Shown here piece after piece: positions 37,595 to 41,209 of a stretch of 41,209 nt of DNA; the stretch's first letter is position 1, and every line of letters begins with the position of its first letter. A program made the position numbers and the translations under genes. This stretch comes from Cyanobacteria bacterium K_DeepCast_35m_m2_155 (GTDB taxonomy: Bacteria; Cyanobacteriota; Cyanobacteriia; PCC-6307; Cyanobiaceae): NCBI GenBank assembly GCA_016882285.1, contig VGQS01000007.1:1-41209 (forward strand), given 5' to 3'. Below the pieces are notes generated by a model that searched no databases, had not been told where the DNA came from, and saw only the letters and a list, made by a program, of their open reading frames with translations.

Positions 37595-39898
37595 TCAGCC
37601 GACCGCAAGCATGCGGGCCAGGAAGAAGGACCAGGTGGTCGCGATACCGCCCAACAGATAGTGGGCGACACCGACCGCACGGCCCTGGGTGATGGAGAGC
37701 GCACGGGGCTGGATGGCCGGAGCCACCTTCAGCTTGTTGTGAGCCCAGACGATGGACTCGATCAGCTCCTGCCAGTAGCCGCGGCCAGAGAACAGGAACA
37801 TCAGGCTGAAGGCCCAGACAAAGTGCGCTCCCAGGAACATCAGGCCGTAGGCACTGCTGCTCGAGCCATAGCTGTTGATCACCTGTGCGGCCTGAGCCCA
37901 CAGGAAATCACGCAGCCAACCGTTGATGGTGATGGCGCTGGTGGCGAAGTTGCCGTTGGTGATGTGCTGGACGGTGCCGTCGGCATTGACGGTGCCCCAC
38001 ACGTCGCTCTGCATCTTCCAGGAGAAGTGGAAGATGACGATCGACAGCGAGTTGTACATCCAGAACAGGCCAAGGAACACGTGGTCCCAAGCCGACACCT
38101 GACAGGTACCGCCACGGCCGGGGCCGTCGCAGGGGAAGCGGAAGCCCAGATTCGCCTTGTCGGGAACCAGGCGTGAGCTGCGGCTGTACAGCACACCCTT
38201 CAGCAGGATCAGCACCGTCACGTGGATCGTGAAGGCGTGGATGTGGTGGACCATGAAGTCCGCCGTGCCGAGGGGAATGGGTGCAGCGGCCACCTTGCCG
38301 CCCACAGCCACCACAGCGCCGTTGAACACTTCGCTCACACCCGCAAGGGCGTTGGGCGCGGTGCTGCCGGCGGCGGCGGCATGCAGACCCTGGATCCACT
38401 GCGCGAAGACGGGCTTCAGGGCAATGGCCGAGTCACTGAACATGTCCTGGGGACGGCCCAAGGCACGCATGGTGTCGTTGTGGATGTACAGGCCGAAGCT
38501 GTGGAAGCCGAGCCAGATGCACACCCAGTTGAGGTGGCTGATCAGGGCGTCACGGGCCTTGAGCACCCGATCCAGCACATTGTCGATGTGCTTGGCGGGG
38601 TCGTAGTCACGCACCATGGCAATGGCAGCGTGGGCGCCGGCACCGACGATCAGGAAGCCACCGATCCACACATGGTGGGTGAACAGCGACAGCTGGGTCG
38701 CGTAGCTCACACCGATGTAGGGATACGGGGGCATCGCATACATGTGATGCGCCACGATGATGCTCAGCGAACCGAGCAGGGCCAGGTTCACGGCCAACTG
38801 GGCATGCCAGCTGGTGGTCATGAACTCGAACAGCCCGTCATGGCCGTTGCTGGCGGGGAACAGCAGGGGATCACCCTTCTGACCCTCAAGGATCTCCTTG
38901 ATGCTGTGGCCGATACCCCAGTTGGTGCGGTACATGTGGCCCGCAACGATGAACAGCACCGCGATCGCCAGATGGTGATGCGCGATGTCGGTCATCCAGA
39001 GGCTGCCGGTCACAGGATTGAGCCCACCTTTGAAGGTGAGGAAATCGCTGTAGGCGGCCCAGTTGCCGGTGAAGAAGGCGTTGATGCCAGCACCGAAACC
39101 GGGGAACAGCTGGGTCAGCAGGTCCTGGTTGAGAAATTCGTGCGGCAGCGGAATGTCGGCCACCGAAGCGATGGTCTTGCCATTGAGGGCCAGCGGCTGG
39201 CCGGCATCGATGGCATCCATCAGCTGCGTGGTGGGCAGCGACACATGCAGCAGGTGACCGGTCCAGGAGAGGGATCCCAGACCCAGCAGACCTGCCAGGT
39301 GGTGGTTGAGCATCGACTCAACGTTCTGGAACCACTCGAGCTTGGGAGCGGCCTTGTGGTAGTGGAAGACGCCTGCATTGAGCATCAGGCCTGCCATCAC
39401 CAGGGCGCCGATGGCGGTTGCCAGCAGCTGGGTCTCGTTGGTGTAACCCCAGGCGCGCCACATGTGGAACAGACCTGAGGTGATCTGGATGCCGTGGAAG
39501 CCGGCACCGACATCACCATTGAGGATTTCCTGGCCGAAGATCGGCCAGACCACCTGTGCACTGGGTTTCACGTGCAGGGGGTCGGCCAGCCATCCGGCGT
39601 AGTTGGAGAAGCGGGCGCCATGGAAGAACGCACCGCTCAACCAGATGAAGATGACGGCCAGGTGCCCGAAGTGGGCCGAAAAGATCTTGCGAGAAACCTC
39701 TTCGAGGTCGCTCGTGTGGCTGTCGAAATCGTGAGCGTTGGCGTGGAGGTTCCAGATCCAGGTTGTGGTCTTGGGACCTTTGGCGAGGGTCCGGTCGAAA
39801 TGCCCGGGCTTTTCAAAAAGCTCGAACGTGGCCGGAACAGGGTTCCGGTCGACCATGGCCTTCGCCGTTTTCCCACGCTCTGGTGGGCTGATGGTCAT
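37595..39898 (-). CDS. psaA: Photosystem I P700 apoprotein A1 (PsaA)
   Basis: ATG 39898 gives 767 residues starting [20 protein letters not shown]. The Fx cysteines lie in [18 protein letters not shown]. Other highly conserved stretches are [40 protein letters not shown] and [20 protein letters not shown]. It is the partner of PsaB in the P700 core and the first gene of the psaAB operon. An extension to 39940 precedes the well-conserved MTISPPERG start and is not used. A likely promoter is about 200 bases upstream. Confidence 0.99.
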   Translation of the reverse strand: MTISPPERGKTAKAMVDRNPVPATFELFEKPGHFDRTLAKGPKTTTWIWNLHANAHDFDSHTSDLEEVSRKIFSAHFGHLAVIFIWLSGAFFHGARFSNYAGWLADPLHVKPSAQVVWPIFGQEILNGDVGAGFHGIQITSGLFHMWRAWGYTNETQLLATAIGALVMAGLMLNAGVFHYHKAAPKLEWFQNVESMLNHHLAGLLGLGSLSWTGHLLHVSLPTTQLMDAIDAGQPLALNGKTIASVADIPLPHEFLNQDLLTQLFPGFGAGINAFFTGNWAAYSDFLTFKGGLNPVTGSLWMTDIAHHHLAIAVLFIVAGHMYRTNWGIGHSIKEILEGQKGDPLLFPASNGHDGLFEFMTTSWHAQLAVNLALLGSLSIIVAHHMYAMPPYPYIGVSYATQLSLFTHHVWIGGFLIVGAGAHAAIAMVRDYDPAKHIDNVLDRVLKARDALISHLNWVCIWLGFHSFGLYIHNDTMRALGRPQDMFSDSAIALKPVFAQWIQGLHAAAAGSTAPNALAGVSEVFNGAVVAVGGKVAAAPIPLGTADFMVHHIHAFTIHVTVLILLKGVLYSRSSRLVPDKANLGFRFPCDGPGRGGTCQVSAWDHVFLGLFWMYNSLSIVIFHFSWKMQSDVWGTVNADGTVQHITNGNFATSAITINGWLRDFLWAQAAQVINSYGSSSSAYGLMFLGAHFVWAFSLMFLFSGRGYWQELIESIVWAHNKLKVAPAIQPRALSITQGRAVGVAHYLLGGIATTWSFFLARMLAVG

Positions 39899-40374
39899 CG
39901 AGTGGTTCCTCGAGGGACGGAATCGAGGTGGAGGGTCCACCCCTGGACGGCGTGCGCGGCATGACGCTGCTCACACCTCTTGGGCCCCATGCGCACCAGC
40001 CGAGCGAACCCGACTGCCGTTCATGGGCACCAGTCGAAACGGACCACAAAATTGTGAAACCGCTTGCACCGACTGGAGCTTGGGCCCCAGGTAGGGGACC
40101 GCTGCGCGAACTATAAAGGCGTTAAGCAAGCCCTTTGGGGGTGCAGTTACAAAGGTTCAATCCCGGCGCAAAGCAGGCCAAGACTGGGCTTTGCCGGAGA
40201 GAAAGAAAACGAATAAAAACATCACTTATGGCACGAAAGCTAATCATTAGCCTGTACTTCGGAGCACTGATTAACAACGAGCCGGCCACAATCCACTCAA
40301 CATTCACACAGCTACCGCTGCGGCTCGATGAGCGCGCACAATGAGTGGATCCCGTTGCAGTCCCTCAAGGCCAG
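39899..40374. promoter_or_regulatory. 476-base region with the psaA leader and divergent promoter region
   Basis: No gene is supported. Bases 39899-40105 probably form a psaA 5' leader of about 200 bases and contain the small inverted repeat CACAAAATTGTG at 40045-40056. Bases 40110-40162 hold the candidate psaA promoter. Bases 40195-40300 are markedly AT-rich for this genome, with the palindrome GCTAATCATTAGC at 40239-40251, and may carry the promoter of the plus-strand gene at 40375. Confidence 0.55.
40110..40162 (-). promoter_or_regulatory. Candidate psaA promoter with HLR1-like (RpaB) element
   Basis: On the minus strand TATAGT (40115-40110) is a good -10 element. At about -43 to -59 from the predicted start lies, on the plus strand, GTTACAAAGGTTCAATC (40146-40162). 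Its first half matches the HLR1 half-site (G/T)TTACA(T/A)(T/A), the second only partly and with a one-base rather than two-base spacing. HLR1 is bound by the response regulator RpaB and activates photosystem I genes when placed just upstream of the core promoter, so the position fits. No clear -35 is seen. Confidence 0.45.
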
Positions 40375-41209
40375 ATGCCGGCCCCTCGAGCACCGCACGC
40401 CGCAAGACCCGCCCCTGGTGTCGCCGGGCTGATCAGGTTGCTGTGGGCCAGTCTGCTGGCCTGCTGCGTTCTGCTGCTGCCCATGCAGCCAAGCCAGGCG
40501 GCCTGGGGGCTCAGCTGGCCATCGCTGGGCCGGCCAGAACAGGCAGGCGCAACACCAGAGCGGTTGCTCGCGCCGCAGCCTCCCGCAGGCCGCCTGCAGG
40601 AGGTGCAGCCCCCTGTCGCCGTGCAGCAGCTGCAGCAGGCGCTGGCCGATCGCACACCCAACATTGAGATCCTCAGCCCCCGCGATGGAGCAACCCTGGC
40701 CGATGGGCCTTGGCAGCTCAAGCTCAAGGTGCGCGACTGGCCCCTAGCCGATGGCGGCCCCCTTGGGCTGGGCGCCCATGTGGTGGTGCAGATTGATGAT
40801 CAGGCTCTGCAACGCATCAGCGGAGCTGATGCAGCACCCTGGCAACCAGCCGATGCCAGCCCTGAACGCTCGCTGGTGATCCCCCAGGAGCCCCTGAGCC
40901 CGGGCAGCCATCGCATCACCGTTTACGCCGCCCGTCCCTGGGGTGAAGCAGTCAAAAGCCCTGGAGCAGCGCAGCAGATTCGTGTGCATCAGCTGGCTGC
41001 CAACCCCCAGAGCCTGCCAGCGCCAGGCAGCCCGCAGCTGCTGCCGGTCAGCCCTGATGCAGCCAATGGGGCCGAACCCCTGCTGCTCGACTGGCTCTTG
41101 CTCGACGCCCCCCTGCAACACCTGCGCGACGGTGATGGCAGCTGGCGCCTGCGGGTGACGATCAACGGCGACAGCTTTGTGCTCGACCAGGCCGTGCCGC
41201 TCTGGCTTA
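40375..41209 (+). CDS. Secreted or membrane-anchored hypothetical protein (3' end outside window)
   Basis: ATG 40375 opens a frame that stays open to the window edge, 278 codons; GTG 40345 is an alternative start with a stop just before it. A signal peptide is clear: an Arg-containing N-terminus, then the hydrophobic GLIRLLWASLLACCVLLLP and a likely cleavage after PSQAAW. The mature part has NIEILSPRDGATLADGPWQL and LGLGAHVVVQIDDQALQRIS, then LSPGSHRITVYAARPWGEA, a pattern like an Ig-fold extracellular domain. I do not recognise the family. It is divergent from psaA. Confidence 0.75.
   Translation, partial: MPAPRAPHAARPAPGVAGLIRLLWASLLACCVLLLPMQPSQAAWGLSWPSLGRPEQAGATPERLLAPQPPAGRLQEVQPPVAVQQLQQALADRTPNIEILSPRDGATLADGPWQLKLKVRDWPLADGGPLGLGAHVVVQIDDQALQRISGADAAPWQPADASPERSLVIPQEPLSPGSHRITVYAARPWGEAVKSPGAAQQIRVHQLAANPQSLPAPGSPQLLPVSPDAANGAEPLLLDWLLLDAPLQHLRDGDGSWRLRVTINGDSFVLDQAVPLWL

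Noticed and set aside
38222-39478. 418-codon plus-strand frame opposite psaA (and 278 codons at 36250-37086 opposite psaB)
   Set aside because: They mirror the highly conserved psaA and psaB and show the His/Gly/Val-rich composition of shadow frames.

Overview
This window is a stretch of chromosomal core genome from an alpha-cyanobacterium of the Synechococcus/Cyanobium group, probably a high-GC freshwater, brackish or coastal picocyanobacterium. The evidence is the photosystem I genes psaA, psaB, psaI and psaL, the NDH-1 subunit gene ndhN, the clock-input gene ldpA, a CAAD-domain thylakoid protein, the cyanobacterial families DUF2839 and DUF1815, and very GC-rich coding sequence. No mobile element, prophage, CRISPR array or rRNA was seen. 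I found no convincing new multi-gene system; the points worth a second look are mostly regulatory or concern gene starts.

Left part (1-11.6 kb): a MoeB/ThiF-rhodanese protein (cut by the window edge) lies beside a JAMM metallopeptidase, a pairing typical of sulfur-carrier protein chemistry. Then come a CAAD membrane protein, a fructosamine-kinase-like protein divergent from a carotenoid desaturase (probably CrtD), tyrA divergent from a degenerate DinG-like helicase, DUF2839, DUF1815, and on the minus strand recA with a perfect LexA-type palindrome upstream. Above recA, also on the minus strand, are ndhN, ldpA, tRNA-Gln and a HAD phosphatase.

Middle (12.0-29 kb): one long plus-strand ribosomal-protein super-operon, rplC-rplD-rplW-rplB-rpsS-rplV-rpsC-rplP-rpmC-rpsQ-rplN-rplX-rplE-rpsH-rplF-rplR-rpsE-rplO-secY-adk-rpmJ-rpsM-rpsK-rpoA-rplQ-truA-rplM-rpsI-rpmE-prfA. 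It makes most of the large-subunit core, many small-subunit proteins, the RNA polymerase alpha subunit, the translocon pore, a tRNA pseudouridine synthase and release factor 1. Compared with the E. coli arrangement, rpsJ, rpsN, rpmD, infA and rpsD are missing from their usual places. A terminator-like hairpin sits between rplO and secY, and two palindromes lie in the 522-base region before rplC.

Right part (29-41.2 kb): an HNH endonuclease, alanine racemase, tRNA-Ser, a class A beta-lactamase-like serine hydrolase divergent from an NlpC/P60 peptidase, a membrane glycosyltransferase, and a small membrane-anchored protein. Then follow the photosystem I genes psaI-psaL (plus) and psaA-psaB (minus, transcribed toward psaL), separated by a small putative lipoprotein and two strong terminators. 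Upstream of psaA lies a candidate light-regulated promoter, and then a secreted protein of unknown function that runs off the window.
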